Positions 47,772 through 57,326 are shown, numbered from the stretch's first letter. The stretch: 64,000 nucleotides of DNA from Variovorax boronicumulans (GCF_029892485.1 NZ_JARXVG010000006.1:248001-312000); one strand, 5' to 3'. Numbers and translations: made by a program. Notes: generated from the letters alone by a model not told the origin.

Positions 47772-49022
47772 ATGTCTTCCCACGCGACCACCACCTCCCC
47801 AACGACCTCCCTGCGCTCCGACGCGAAGCTCATCGGCCTCGTCGGCCTGGCCCACGCGATCAGCCACTTCAGCCAGCTCATCCTGGCCCCCCTGTTCCCG
47901 TGGCTCAAGGACGCGTTCAACGTGAGCTACACCGAGCTGGGTGCCGTGCTCACGGTGTTCTTCGTGGTCTCGTGCATCGTGCAGGCGGCCTCGGGCTTCA
48001 TCGTCGACAAGCTGGGCCCGCGCCCGGTGCTGTTCGTCGGCCTCGGCGCACTTGGGCTCGCCGCCTTCGGCTATGCGATGGCGCAGAGCTACTGGATGCT
48101 GCTGCTGTGTGCCGTGGTCGGCGGTATCGGCAACGGCGTGTTCCATCCGGTCGACTACACGCTGTTCAACCGCAAGGTCGCGCCCACGCGCCTGGGCCAT
48201 GCCTACAGCGTGCACGGCATCACAGGGAGCCTCGGCTGGGCGCTCGCGCCGGCCTTCGTGGTGCCGATCGCCATCGCCTTCTCGTGGCGCGTGGCGCTGG
48301 CTTCGGCGGGCGTGCTGGCCATCGTCGTGCTGCTGGTGCTGTGGACCTACCGCAGCGTGCTCTCGCTCGACGTGGCGGCCGTGCACAAGGCCACGGGTCA
48401 GGGCGAGCCCGCGCCGGTGGGCGGCGAGTTCGATTTCCTGCGCATCCCGGCGGTGTGGATGTGCTTCGGTTTCTTCTTCTTCTATGCCGCGGTGATCAGC
48501 GTGGTGCAGACCTTCGCGCCGGTGGCCGCGGGCCATCTGCATGCGGTGCCGGTGGCGTTGGTGGCGGTGTGCCTCACGGTCTACATGGTGGCGAGCGCGG
48601 CCGGCATGGTGGTGGGCGGCTTCCTCGCCTCCGACCCGTCGCGCTGCGAGCGCATCGTGGGCGCGGGCTTCGGCATCGCGGCCGCGCTGGCGCTGGTGCT
48701 GGCCTTTGCGCAGTTCCCGCCGATCCTCGTGCCGGTGCTTTTCGGCGCGATGGGTTTCGTCTCCGGCGTGGCCGGGCCGTCGCGCGACCTGCTGGTCAAG
48801 CGCTCGACGCCGCCCAATGCCACGGGCCGCGTCTACGGCGTGGTGTACGCGGGGCTCGACATCGGCCAGGCGCTCGCGCCGCTGGTGTTCGGCCGCCTGA
48901 TGGACCACGGCCAGTACACGAGCGTGATCGTCGGCCTGGCGCTGGTGCAGGGCGTGCTGATCGCGAGCGCGTTCAATGTCACCCGGGTGCGCCGCACGGC
49001 GCTGGTGCCGGCTTCGGCCTGA
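47772..49022 (+). CDS. Major facilitator superfamily transporter
   Basis: A 12-helix carrier of 416 residues. It starts with a short cytoplasmic N-terminus and then LIGLVGLAHAISHFSQLILA. The loop between helices 2 and 3 has GFIVDKLGPRPVLFVGLGAL, the MFS motif A-type region. VFHPVDYTLFNRKVAPTRLG resembles fosmidomycin-resistance-type exporters. LLVKRSTPPNATGRVYGVVY is the second motif A-like loop. It is likely an exporter regulated by the divergent AraC protein. The substrate is unknown. Confidence 0.9.
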   Translation: MSSHATTTSPTTSLRSDAKLIGLVGLAHAISHFSQLILAPLFPWLKDAFNVSYTELGAVLTVFFVVSCIVQAASGFIVDKLGPRPVLFVGLGALGLAAFGYAMAQSYWMLLLCAVVGGIGNGVFHPVDYTLFNRKVAPTRLGHAYSVHGITGSLGWALAPAFVVPIAIAFSWRVALASAGVLAIVVLLVLWTYRSVLSLDVAAVHKATGQGEPAPVGGEFDFLRIPAVWMCFGFFFFYAAVISVVQTFAPVAAGHLHAVPVALVAVCLTVYMVASAAGMVVGGFLASDPSRCERIVGAGFGIAAALALVLAFAQFPPILVPVLFGAMGFVSGVAGPSRDLLVKRSTPPNATGRVYGVVYAGLDIGQALAPLVFGRLMDHGQYTSVIVGLALVQGVLIASAFNVTRVRRTALVPASA

Positions 49023-49086
49023 CCCTCCTTTCCCCGGTCCGTCCGTCGATGCGGGCACAGTGCGGCGCGCTTCTATCATCGGCCGC

Positions 49087-49839
49087 ATGCAAGCCTTGTA
49101 TGTCTATGTGATCGTCGGCGCTGTGCTGGCGGGTTTCGTGCAGGGCCTGTCGGGCTTTGCGTTCGGACTGGTCGCGATGTCGATCTGGGCCTGGACGCTG
49201 GAGCCGCAGCTGGCCGCGGTGCTCGCGCTGTTCGGCGCGCTGACGGGGCAAGTGATCGCGGCCGTCACGGTGCGCCGATCCTTCGACAAGTCCTTACTCT
49301 GGCCGTTCGTGCTCGGTGGCCTGGTCGGCGTGCCGTTCGGTGTGTGGCTGCTGCCGCATCTGGACCTCGTGGTCTTCAAGCTGTGCCTGGGCACGCTGCT
49401 GGTGCTGTGGTGCCCGGCGATGCTGATGTCGCAGCACCTGCCGAAGATCACCTCCGGTGGCCGCGTGGCCGATGGCATCGTCGGTGCCATCGGCGGGGCG
49501 ATGGCGGGCATCGGGGGCTTCTCGGGGACCATTCCCACGCTCTGGTGCACGCTGCGCGGCTTTCAGCGCGACACGCAGCGGACGGTGATCCAGAACTTCA
49601 ATCTCTCGATGTTGATGGTGGCGTTCGCTATCCACCTGTTCAGCGGGAGCATCGCGGCGTCGATGGTGCCGCTGCTGGGGCTCGTGGCGCTGGCTGTTGC
49701 GGTGCCGGTGTTGTTGGGGGCGCGGCTTTATATCGGCATCAGCGAAGCCGCGTTCCGCAAGCTGGTGCTGGGTCTGCTCACCGCGTCGGGCGTCGCGATG
49801 CTGGCGTCAGCGGTGCCGGCGGTAATTCAGCGGGGTTGA
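49087..49839 (+). CDS. TauE/SafE-family sulfite exporter-like permease
   Basis: Inner-membrane protein of 250 residues with about eight helices. Family features are VGAVLAGFVQGLSGFAFGLV, WPFVLGGLVGVPFGVWLLPH and VGAIGGAMAGIGGFSGTIPT. TauE/SafE members move sulfite, sulfoacetate or related anions out of the cell; the anion here is unknown. ATG 49087 is 64 bases after the MFS gene. It is the last high-GC gene before the type VI module. Confidence 0.88.
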   Translation: MQALYVYVIVGAVLAGFVQGLSGFAFGLVAMSIWAWTLEPQLAAVLALFGALTGQVIAAVTVRRSFDKSLLWPFVLGGLVGVPFGVWLLPHLDLVVFKLCLGTLLVLWCPAMLMSQHLPKITSGGRVADGIVGAIGGAMAGIGGFSGTIPTLWCTLRGFQRDTQRTVIQNFNLSMLMVAFAIHLFSGSIAASMVPLLGLVALAVAVPVLLGARLYIGISEAAFRKLVLGLLTASGVAMLASAVPAVIQRG

Positions 49840-49915
49840 AGCTGAAGCGCGACATTCCTTTGGCTCTTGAGCTAAGCGCCTTTCGCAGGTCGCAGACCAA
49901 GTGTGATGGGCTGGA

Positions 49916-50455
49916 CTAAGGTGCGCGCGTAATTGCTGGCAAGAGCGCACAAAATGCGCCTTCAATATCTTCCTTCTCGGGAGTGTGGCCGTGCGACGAA
50001 AGCGTCAACGTTTCGATTTTTGTTTTTCCGGTTGTCAAGCTCATCATGCGCGCAGCACCGGAGTTGGTATACACAATGACTCCGTCAAGTCCTTCCAAAT
50101 GACTTAAATCTAAATTCTTGTAGTTTTTTAATGCGGCGTTCAGGTATTTTTTTCGAACGGTATCTTTCTTTAGAAAAACGCTTTCGATTAATTCATCGGT
50201 GATGAGCGGAGGTCGCTTCTTCATGTAAAGCATGGGGCTGCGCAACCATGCTCCGTCGCAATCCTTTGAAGAGTTGGCAAAATCACTGATTATTTCGTTG
50301 ACCCGGCTTCTGTTGGCAGACTTGTCGAGATTTACCCAGACAACAAAGGGGCCATTCGATGCTCCCGCGAATGCAAACGAGTAAGCGCCCCCTGCAATAA
50401 CAAAAAACATCAATTCTCTAAATCGCGCGTGTCGAATATGTGATAAGAAAAACAT
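49916..50455 (-). CDS. Exported protein, candidate immunity protein for the type VI effector
   Basis: A 179-residue protein of unknown family, starting with a basic segment and a hydrophobic signal (MFFVIAGGAYSFAFA) that suggests export to the periplasm or inner membrane. The body shows FVVWVNLDKSANRSRVNEII and KKYLNAALKNYKNLDLSHLE. It begins three bases after the effector's stop and shares its lower GC content. Effectors that attack peptidoglycan need periplasmic immunity, so position, size and signal fit an immunity role. I know no homologue; this is an inference from context. Confidence 0.6.
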   Translation of the reverse strand: MFFLSHIRHARFRELMFFVIAGGAYSFAFAGASNGPFVVWVNLDKSANRSRVNEIISDFANSSKDCDGAWLRSPMLYMKKRPPLITDELIESVFLKKDTVRKKYLNAALKNYKNLDLSHLEGLDGVIVYTNSGAARMMSLTTGKTKIETLTLSSHGHTPEKEDIEGAFCALLPAITRAP

Positions 50456-50458
50456 GGC

Positions 50459-52303
50459 TTAAGTCGTGCTGGGTGACCGATTGGAATTTGAATTGTCAGT
50501 TTCAATGCCCATCGATTTGTTGATTTCTGCGGCACTCAGATTTTCAAGGCCGGGATCGGAAAGGTCTTTTTTTGCCTGTTCATAATAAGCGGTCGGAACG
50601 AAGAATTTCAGATGATTGGGATTGCCCTTGTGATATTCGGACTTGCCATCCTTGTTTTTCCGCGTGTAGCCCGCTACGGCGTTGATATTAAAAGGCGAAA
50701 AATTAATTTGGCTATCTTGATTTCCTCCTAGTAGAATCAATTTTTTGTCGCCATGCTTGGCATACACGAACCCGACATGATGACCGTGGTTGGATTTTGA
50801 AGTGACCATCGCAATTGCACCGTAAATTGGCTTGTCCAACTCGACAAACAAAGGGTTTCGAATCATGATCACGACCGCTTCTGATTTTTCTTTCGGGCCG
50901 CTCACTTCATAAAATCCGTGTGCACGTCCTTTTGCGGCTCTGCGATTGGGGAAATTCGAATTTTCAATTGGATATTTCGCCTGCATCAGGCACCAGTTGA
51001 CGAATGCGGCGCACCAGGCATTACGCGGGCCGTCCAAGGATTTCAGGCCGTCATCGATTTCAACGTGATAGCTGATCTTCTTTTCGATTTTGGCTTCATG
51101 CTCCCCGCGCCGAAGCTTGGCTTCGGCAATTGCAATTGGCATCCATGGTGCTCGCCCCGACAAAGGGTTGATCAAAGCCAGAATCTTTCCGGTGCCTTCT
51201 TTGGATCGCTCCGAATCCGAAGGCTGCGTGCTTATGGGAATAGGTGGTGCTGGGACGAAAACTGGGTGTGGGATTTTCTTGGCGGCGATGGGGGCGGTGG
51301 GCTTTGAGGCATGGGCATCGAGCTTTGCTGGGGCAGAAAGCGATTTTTCCCTGTCTCTGCTGCTGATCGACAGCGTCTCGCCCGGATAGATCCTGTCGCT
51401 GTCCAAGTTGTTTTCGTCCTTGATTGCCGCAACGGTAGACCTGTATATTTTTGCGATCTTTCCGAGATTGTCTCCGGGTTGAACTACGTAGCGCATTGGC
51501 TTTTTTTGCCCCTGCGTGGAACTGTTGAATTTTTCCGAACCAGCAATGCCTTTCCACTTTCGGAATTTTGCCAAAAGATTGAAATCATTTCCCGTGTCAC
51601 CCTTGATGGATCCAACCTTCATTGTTTTTTTGGATTTTTGATCAACCACGCTGACGTGCACTGGTTTTTTGTCGGCGGGATGGATTACAAGCGGAAAACG
51701 CCCTGCTGAATTGGATTTGACCTTGTTGCTCTGCCCTCCGATTTCCAGGATGATTTCTACCTCGGGAAGAGGTTGAGTGCCATCGGTCGCATTGATCGTG
51801 CTTACCGTCACCCACGTTTCCTTGCGAGTTTCAGGACTGGCGTGGTATCCCTCGATTTTTGCGATGCTGTCTACGATGTTCTCGATCTCTGCTTCGCTGC
51901 ATGTGCCGATCTTCTTGTCAGCCGCGACCTTGCTTGACTTCAGTAAATCATCGATATACTTTTGGGTGTTATTTTCGTTTTTTGGCGCATAAAAGGGAAT
52001 GGCTTCCGGAATGGTTCGATCCCCATGCATTCGTTTCAGATTCGCCTTCAACTCGGTACGTCCGGAAATTTCGTCCGGAAAGATCAAAAAAATTCTTCCA
52101 GATCTGGTCGTAGCAAATCCTACGTAGCCTTTGGCCTTTTTTGGTGCTGGTTTGCCATCGACAAGCAAAGCTGTCAGATCTCCCGGATTGTTGATTCGCC
52201 ACGGCAATGTTCCTCCGTGCCGAAGCAGGCGGCGGCCGTCTTCGCAAATGAATTCAGCCACCTCGATGTTCGGGTGGTAAGTTGCAGATATCAGTTTTGG
52301 CAT
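50459..52303 (-). CDS. Type VI secretion effector with peptidoglycan-cleaving domains
   Basis: A 614-residue multidomain protein. Residues 1-155 (RINNPGDL, GFATTRSG, TIPEAIPFYAPKNENNTQKY) resemble the phage-virion muramidase/transglycosylase-like domain. Residues 163-235 look like a transthyretin-like carboxypeptidase-regulatory domain. A LysM repeat covers about 271-314 (YVVQPGDNLGKIAKIYRSTV). A TIGR02594/CHAP-like amidase runs from 372 to 575, with Cys431 in NAWCAAFVNWCLM, His509 in GHHVGFVY and Asn528 in LGGNQDSQINF. No signal peptide is present, as expected for a protein delivered on VgrG. It is encoded 16 bases after vgrG. Visibly AT-richer than flanking genes. Confidence 0.78.
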   Translation of the reverse strand: MPKLISATYHPNIEVAEFICEDGRRLLRHGGTLPWRINNPGDLTALLVDGKPAPKKAKGYVGFATTRSGRIFLIFPDEISGRTELKANLKRMHGDRTIPEAIPFYAPKNENNTQKYIDDLLKSSKVAADKKIGTCSEAEIENIVDSIAKIEGYHASPETRKETWVTVSTINATDGTQPLPEVEIILEIGGQSNKVKSNSAGRFPLVIHPADKKPVHVSVVDQKSKKTMKVGSIKGDTGNDFNLLAKFRKWKGIAGSEKFNSSTQGQKKPMRYVVQPGDNLGKIAKIYRSTVAAIKDENNLDSDRIYPGETLSISSRDREKSLSAPAKLDAHASKPTAPIAAKKIPHPVFVPAPPIPISTQPSDSERSKEGTGKILALINPLSGRAPWMPIAIAEAKLRRGEHEAKIEKKISYHVEIDDGLKSLDGPRNAWCAAFVNWCLMQAKYPIENSNFPNRRAAKGRAHGFYEVSGPKEKSEAVVIMIRNPLFVELDKPIYGAIAMVTSKSNHGHHVGFVYAKHGDKKLILLGGNQDSQINFSPFNINAVAGYTRKNKDGKSEYHKGNPNHLKFFVPTAYYEQAKKDLSDPGLENLSAAEINKSMGIETDNSNSNRSPSTT

Positions 52304-52319
52304 GATCGCGGTCAAGAAA

Positions 52320-55142
52320 TCAAATCAAGTGTCGCAAGTGGGCTTCCACAGCGGATTCCGAAAGAAAATAATTGAGTCCAGACCCAGTTGCCGGGGTGGC
52401 GTATCTCGAGTTTTCGATCTCGAAGGCCTCGTCGTCCCGCCCTTCGTTGCTGGCTTCATCCGTGTCCTCTTCCGAGGTATCGAAGGGAGGAGTTGCCAAA
52501 CGTGTTGTGGGCACAGGGCTCCACGCCCACACCTCCTCTCCAACGATCAAGGTCGCCTCATCCGGCGTCTCAAAAATGACTCTCGGCAGGCGGCCGTTTT
52601 CCGGAATGACGCCTTCTGCTTTGATGGCCTGCCGCTCGTCCAGAATCTTGTAAGGCAGCCCTGCCATCGCAACCTGCTGGAAGACCTCGTCGCCACCCAA
52701 GGTCGCGAAGCGAACGCTGTATTTGTCGTCCGGGCTCACGCCTTCCATGCGCAGCAGCTTTTCCATGTTCATCGGCCCGACGAGGCTGTGTGATGCTGCC
52801 TGTTCACGCCATGCGCCACTGGTGCCATGCTCTATGCCGGAGGCAGTCCACCGCGTGTAGCTGCTCCCCCCGTTGATCAGAATCTCTTCCTTGGCGGTGA
52901 TGCTGATCCTGTTGGCCTCCTGCTTGATATCCAGCTTGGCCATGAGCTTGATGCTGTCCTGCAGTGCCACGATGTCGATGCCCGCGGTTGCGGCAGTCAG
53001 TCGGATGGCTCTGTAGGCGAAGAGGCGCACAGCCTCCTTGACACTGACCAGAAAGCCCTTGCCCGCGCTGATGCTCGTGTGCCCGCCGCTGCTAAGCGCG
53101 GTGTGCGTGATGCTCGCGATGTGCGTCGCGCTGCCCGCGGTGCTGTGGATGCCCGCGGAACTGGCGAGCACGAGATGTGGCTCGTCGAGTTCCGGAAAGC
53201 CGTCGTCGGCGTGCCCGCGGATGTTTTTGCCCTTGATGGCGTCGTTCTGTTCCTTGAGCGCCTTCGTGACCACATCCTGGTCGCCGTGTTCATGCGCCTT
53301 GGCTTCTTGCGCGGTCTGGCTCTGGCTCTCGTGCAGATCGCGCGCGGCCGTCAGGCGGTCAACGGTTTCCCCAAGATCGGTGATATGCGCCTGTGCGTTC
53401 GGCCTGGCTTGCGTGGTGACCAGCAGGCCCTTGGCGGCGCGGATGGCGCCGTGGCCGTCGGTGCGCAGTTCGGCGCCTTGGCCCCGATCGTCCTTGCGAC
53501 CCGACGTGCCATCGATCCGCCCGATGTACCCCAGACTCAGGCTGCTGCACTGGTGATCGCTCTTGAGCTGCGCCTGGATCTTGCCGGGATGGTCGTCCAG
53601 TTCCAGATGGTTGCCTCGCGCACCCAGCCCGCTGCCATCCGCACTCAGTTCGCGGCTGCGAAAACCCGAGAGGTTCTTCTGCCCGGGCAGTTGCCTCGGC
53701 GGCATGTTCAACCGGTTGTAGACGCGGCCCGTGACGATGGGCCGGTCCGGGTCGCCGTTCTCGAAGTCGACGATCACCTCCTGGCCCATGCGCGGAACCT
53801 GCATGCCGCCGAACTGAGAGCCCGCCCAGGTGGAGGCCACGCGAATCCAGCACGACGAGTTCTCGTCCTTCGTGCAGTAGCGGTTCCAGTGAAAGCTGAG
53901 CTTGATGCGGCCGTATTCGTCGGTCCATATTTCCTGGCCGCTCGGGCCGGTGACGATGGCCGTCTGCGGGCCCGTGGTGCGGGGCTTGGGCTGGGTCTGC
54001 GGCGAGCGGAAGATCTTGTTGGCCGGCTGGACCTCGAAATCGGTACGGCAGACGTAGTCTTCCTGGCCGCTGGCATGCCCGCTTTCATGGAGGCGCAGGG
54101 TGCTCGCGATGACCAGATACGCCTGGTTCGCGGCATCTTGCGGATAGTTGACCAGCGAGAAGGTGCACCCCGTCACCACCCCCCGCAGGTTGCCGCTTCC
54201 TCGCCCACGGCTGCCCGGTGCGCCGGTCGCTTCCATGCGGGTTCGCGCGAGGTCGCGGCCCTCGTCAGGGTCGCTGTAGTCGCCCGGCCACTTGTAGATC
54301 TCTTGCGCACTGTTGCCTGTGTTGCGCGGCATCCGCGAGGTCTGCCGAAGCCTCGCGCGCGGCTTGGTGAAATCGAAATCGTCGGTGGTCCACTGGCCCG
54401 GTTCGAGGTTTTCGATGCTGCAGAAGTTGTCGCAGTATTCCTCGTCGATCTTGTGGCCTGGCGGGTGGTAGCTGATGGCTTGGTAGGCCTCGCTCTCGGA
54501 TTTCCTGTGGGCCCCGAGGTCGTCCACCAGCACCAGCCTGTGGGCGCCCTCCTTGTGCTCGAAGAAATAGTAGATGCCGAACTCCTGCATCAGCCGGGTG
54601 ATGAACTCGAAGTCCTTCTCGCCATATTGAACCTGGAACCCCCGCTTCGGATAGCGATGCGTGATGCGTTTCTCAACTGGGAAGTTGTAGTCGGCAAGGA
54701 CCTCCTCGACGATCTCCAGCGGGGTCTTGTTCTGGAAGATCCTGTAGTCGCTGGTATGCGTGGCCAGGGCCAACCATGGGCGCAGGACGATCTCGTAGAT
54801 GCCTCGGCGGTTCTCGTGTCGAAGGAACCGGGCGCTGGTCACGAGGCCATTGATCTCTCGCGTACCGGCGCCCCGACGGGCCCCAAAGCCTTTGCCGTCG
54901 AGCTCGATGCCGATGCCGAACTCCTTGCCGACCAGTTGCTTGACCGGCACATTGGCCGTCACGTACTCGGTGAGCATCGGACTGTCGGGGGTCTGCAGCC
55001 GGACGGTGTATTGGAAGAGTTCACCCAGCGCTTCGGTGCCGTCGAGCGATTTGAATACCAGCGCCGGGTTGCCCAGCAGGCTCGGCATGGCGGGACTGCC
55101 GACGGATATGGTTCGGGAGCCGGTGGAGAAGGAGGAGAACAC
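52320..55142 (-). CDS. vgrG: Type VI secretion tip protein VgrG
   Basis: Trimeric spike that carries effectors into target cells. The gp27-like part begins LGNPALVFKSLDGTEALGEL and FQYTVRLQTPDSP. The gp5-like OB domain has WTDEYGRIKLSFHWNRYC and RVASTWAGSQFGGMQVPRMG. The DUF2345 region has LVLASSAGIHSTAG and ISAGKGFLVSVKE. After it, a tail of some 170 residues ends with acidic DTSEEDTDEASNEGRDDEAF and could dock the effector. It is 940 residues from GTG 55142. No other T6SS structural genes are here, so this is an orphan vgrG unit. The 159 bases upstream show no gene. Confidence 0.93.
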   Translation of the reverse strand: MFSSFSTGSRTISVGSPAMPSLLGNPALVFKSLDGTEALGELFQYTVRLQTPDSPMLTEYVTANVPVKQLVGKEFGIGIELDGKGFGARRGAGTREINGLVTSARFLRHENRRGIYEIVLRPWLALATHTSDYRIFQNKTPLEIVEEVLADYNFPVEKRITHRYPKRGFQVQYGEKDFEFITRLMQEFGIYYFFEHKEGAHRLVLVDDLGAHRKSESEAYQAISYHPPGHKIDEEYCDNFCSIENLEPGQWTTDDFDFTKPRARLRQTSRMPRNTGNSAQEIYKWPGDYSDPDEGRDLARTRMEATGAPGSRGRGSGNLRGVVTGCTFSLVNYPQDAANQAYLVIASTLRLHESGHASGQEDYVCRTDFEVQPANKIFRSPQTQPKPRTTGPQTAIVTGPSGQEIWTDEYGRIKLSFHWNRYCTKDENSSCWIRVASTWAGSQFGGMQVPRMGQEVIVDFENGDPDRPIVTGRVYNRLNMPPRQLPGQKNLSGFRSRELSADGSGLGARGNHLELDDHPGKIQAQLKSDHQCSSLSLGYIGRIDGTSGRKDDRGQGAELRTDGHGAIRAAKGLLVTTQARPNAQAHITDLGETVDRLTAARDLHESQSQTAQEAKAHEHGDQDVVTKALKEQNDAIKGKNIRGHADDGFPELDEPHLVLASSAGIHSTAGSATHIASITHTALSSGGHTSISAGKGFLVSVKEAVRLFAYRAIRLTAATAGIDIVALQDSIKLMAKLDIKQEANRISITAKEEILINGGSSYTRWTASGIEHGTSGAWREQAASHSLVGPMNMEKLLRMEGVSPDDKYSVRFATLGGDEVFQQVAMAGLPYKILDERQAIKAEGVIPENGRLPRVIFETPDEATLIVGEEVWAWSPVPTTRLATPPFDTSEEDTDEASNEGRDDEAFEIENSRYATPATGSGLNYFLSESAVEAHLRHLI

Positions 55143-55301
55143 GCAGTGGACCTTGACGAGTGATCGTCCAAAAAGTCTGAGGCCTGCGGCTCGAGCACCA
55201 TTGCAAACAATGGTCGCTCAGCATCCATGGTCGGACAAAGCCGAAAAGAGTGCGAAGTAATTTGCAGATGCGGGATTGGGGGCCATGGCGGCCCCCGCGC
55301 G

Positions 55302-56219
55302 CTATCGCGGCAACGCCAGCGCGAACGGCAGGCTCGCCACCCCCAGCACCGTCGACAGCGTCACCAGCCCCGCCACATACGGCCCGTTGTAGCCCATGCG
55401 CGCCGCGAGCACATAGGCGCTCGAGGCCGTGGGCACGGCAGAAAAGGCCATCAGCACCGACGCCTGAACGCCATCGAGCCGCAGCGCCCGCCCGAGCACC
55501 CATGCGACCAGCGGAAGAATCAGGTGCCGTATCGCCAGCACCGACACCGCCAGTACCTTGCCGCGCCCGAGCGTCGCGAACTGCATCCCGGCACCGGCCG
55601 CGAGCAGCCCGAGCGCGAGCGAAGCCGCGCCGATGCGCGTGAGCGTCGGGGTGAGCCAGTTCGGCACGGTGAAGCCCAGCACGTTCGCCAGCAGCCCCGC
55701 CACCGTGGCCACGATCAGCGGATTGCGCACCAACTGGCGCACGAAGCCGGTTTGCGCATGCCGCGTCATCGGCCACACGGCCGCGATGTTGAACATCGGC
55801 ACGCACACGCCGATCAGCACCGCGATGAGCAAGAGGCCCTCAGGGCCCGCGAGCCGGTCGGCCAGCGCGAGGCAGATGAAGGAGTTGAAGCGGAACCCGA
55901 CCTGCGCGCTGGCGGCGTGGTCGCGCCGGTCGATGTGTGTGCCGATGCCGGGCACGAAGGGCAGGGCGTAGGCCAGCGCGATGCCGCACAGGCCGACACC
56001 GACGCCCGCGGTCAGCAGGCTCGAGGTGGCACCGAAGTCGAGCGGGCTGCGCACGATCGAATGGAACAGCAGCACCGGAAAAAGAAAGTAGTACACGAGG
56101 CTCTCGACCTGGTCCCACACGCGGCGATCGAGCGCGGTGTAGCGGCACAGGAGCCAGCCGATGGCGATGAGGGAAAAATCGGGGAAAAGCAGCTGTGCGT
56201 AGTTCACCGTTTCGAGCAT
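55302..56219 (-). CDS. AEC-family (auxin efflux carrier-like) transporter
   Basis: Membrane carrier of 305 residues with about ten helices. It opens LFPDFSLIAIGWLLCRYTAL and has LVYYFLFPVLLFHSIVRSPL, VPMFNIAAVWPMTRHAQTGF, RNPLIVATVAGLLANVLGFT and FSAVPTASSAYVLAARMGYN, all typical of AEC/malonate-type permeases. ATG 56219 is preferred to a weak GTG three codons earlier. It diverges from a Bug-protein gene by 115 bases. The substrate is unknown, likely an organic acid. Confidence 0.9.
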   Translation of the reverse strand: MLETVNYAQLLFPDFSLIAIGWLLCRYTALDRRVWDQVESLVYYFLFPVLLFHSIVRSPLDFGATSSLLTAGVGVGLCGIALAYALPFVPGIGTHIDRRDHAASAQVGFRFNSFICLALADRLAGPEGLLLIAVLIGVCVPMFNIAAVWPMTRHAQTGFVRQLVRNPLIVATVAGLLANVLGFTVPNWLTPTLTRIGAASLALGLLAAGAGMQFATLGRGKVLAVSVLAIRHLILPLVAWVLGRALRLDGVQASVLMAFSAVPTASSAYVLAARMGYNGPYVAGLVTLSTVLGVASLPFALALPR

Positions 56220-56334
56220 AAACCGCACGGACCATGGGTAATCCAGAGCACGGGGAGGCCCTCCGAGCCGCTAGCATCCGGGCTTCGCTTTTTTCGACAT
56301 CCGTCAGTCAAAGCAATCAATCAAGGAGTATTCG

Positions 56335-57309
56335 ATGCAACGTCGTCAATGGAGCACCCTGGTGGGCGCAGTCGCGCTGGCTGCAGTCGCGGGCCAGAGC
56401 TTTGCACAGGGCTATCCCAACAAGCCGGTCGAACTGAGCGTGCCGTTCGCTCCGGGCGGCACGACGGACATCGTGGCGCGCGTGATCTCCGATCCGCTGG
56501 GCAAGATCCTGGGCCAGCCGGTGGTGGTGATCAACCGCGCCGGTGGCGGCGGCATCGTCGGCGCAGCCGAAACCGCACGCGCCACGCCCGATGGCTACAA
56601 GCTCGGCGTGGCCACGGTCTCGAGCACGGCGGCCAACCCGGCCATCAACCCCAAGGTGCCGTACGACCCGATCAACGACTTCACGCCGATCACCAACATC
56701 GCGGCCACGCCGAACATCATTGCGGTGAACCCGAACTTCCCGGCCAAGAACTACGCCGAGTTCGTCGCCGAGCTCAAGAAGAACCCCGGCAAGTACTCGT
56801 ACGCCTCGTCGGGCACGGGCGGCATCGGCCACCTGCTGATGGAGCTCTACAAGAGTCTCACCGGTACCTTCGTCACGCACATCCCGTACCGCGGCGCGGG
56901 CCCGGCGCTGAACGACGTGGTGGCCGGCCAGGTGCCGATCATGTTCGACAACATTCCCTCGGCCATGCCCTTCATCACCAGCGGCCGGCTGATCCCGATC
57001 GTGGTGTCGGCGCCCCAGCGCCTGGCCGCGCTGCCGAACGTGCCGACCTTCAAGGAAGTGGGCCTGGAGCCGGTGAACCGCATGGCCTACTACGGCATCC
57101 TCGGCCCGAAGGGCCTGCCGAAGGAAGTGGTCGACAAGATCGCCGCTGGCGTGAAGAAAGCGGTGGAAGATCCGGCCGTGAAGAAGCGCATCGAGGACAC
57201 CGGCTCGCTGATCGTGGCCAACACACCCGAGCAGTTCTCCGCGCAGATCAAGGCCGAGTACGAGGTCTACAAGCAGGTCGTGAAGAAGCAGAACCTGAAG
57301 CTCGACTGA
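56335..57309 (+). CDS. Bug-family periplasmic substrate-binding protein
   Basis: TctC/Bug binding protein, 324 residues. A signal peptide of about 24 residues ends SFAQ, then YPNKPVELSVPFAPGGTTDI, VVVINRAGGGGIVGAAETAR, FVTHIPYRGAGPALNDVVAG and AALPNVPTFKEVGLEPVNRM show the family. ATG 56335 follows AAGGAG. No transporter membrane subunits are adjacent; the divergent AEC gene may or may not be linked. Ends with a strong terminator at 57327. Confidence 0.92.
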   Translation: MQRRQWSTLVGAVALAAVAGQSFAQGYPNKPVELSVPFAPGGTTDIVARVISDPLGKILGQPVVVINRAGGGGIVGAAETARATPDGYKLGVATVSSTAANPAINPKVPYDPINDFTPITNIAATPNIIAVNPNFPAKNYAEFVAELKKNPGKYSYASSGTGGIGHLLMELYKSLTGTFVTHIPYRGAGPALNDVVAGQVPIMFDNIPSAMPFITSGRLIPIVVSAPQRLAALPNVPTFKEVGLEPVNRMAYYGILGPKGLPKEVVDKIAAGVKKAVEDPAVKKRIEDTGSLIVANTPEQFSAQIKAEYEVYKQVVKKQNLKLD

Positions 57310-57326
57310 TCCGCTTCTGCCCCACG

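Noticed and set aside
49840..49915. Possible insertion boundary or attachment site next to the type VI module
   Set aside because: No direct or inverted repeat could be found matching the other side near 55143-55301, so no boundary is claimed.
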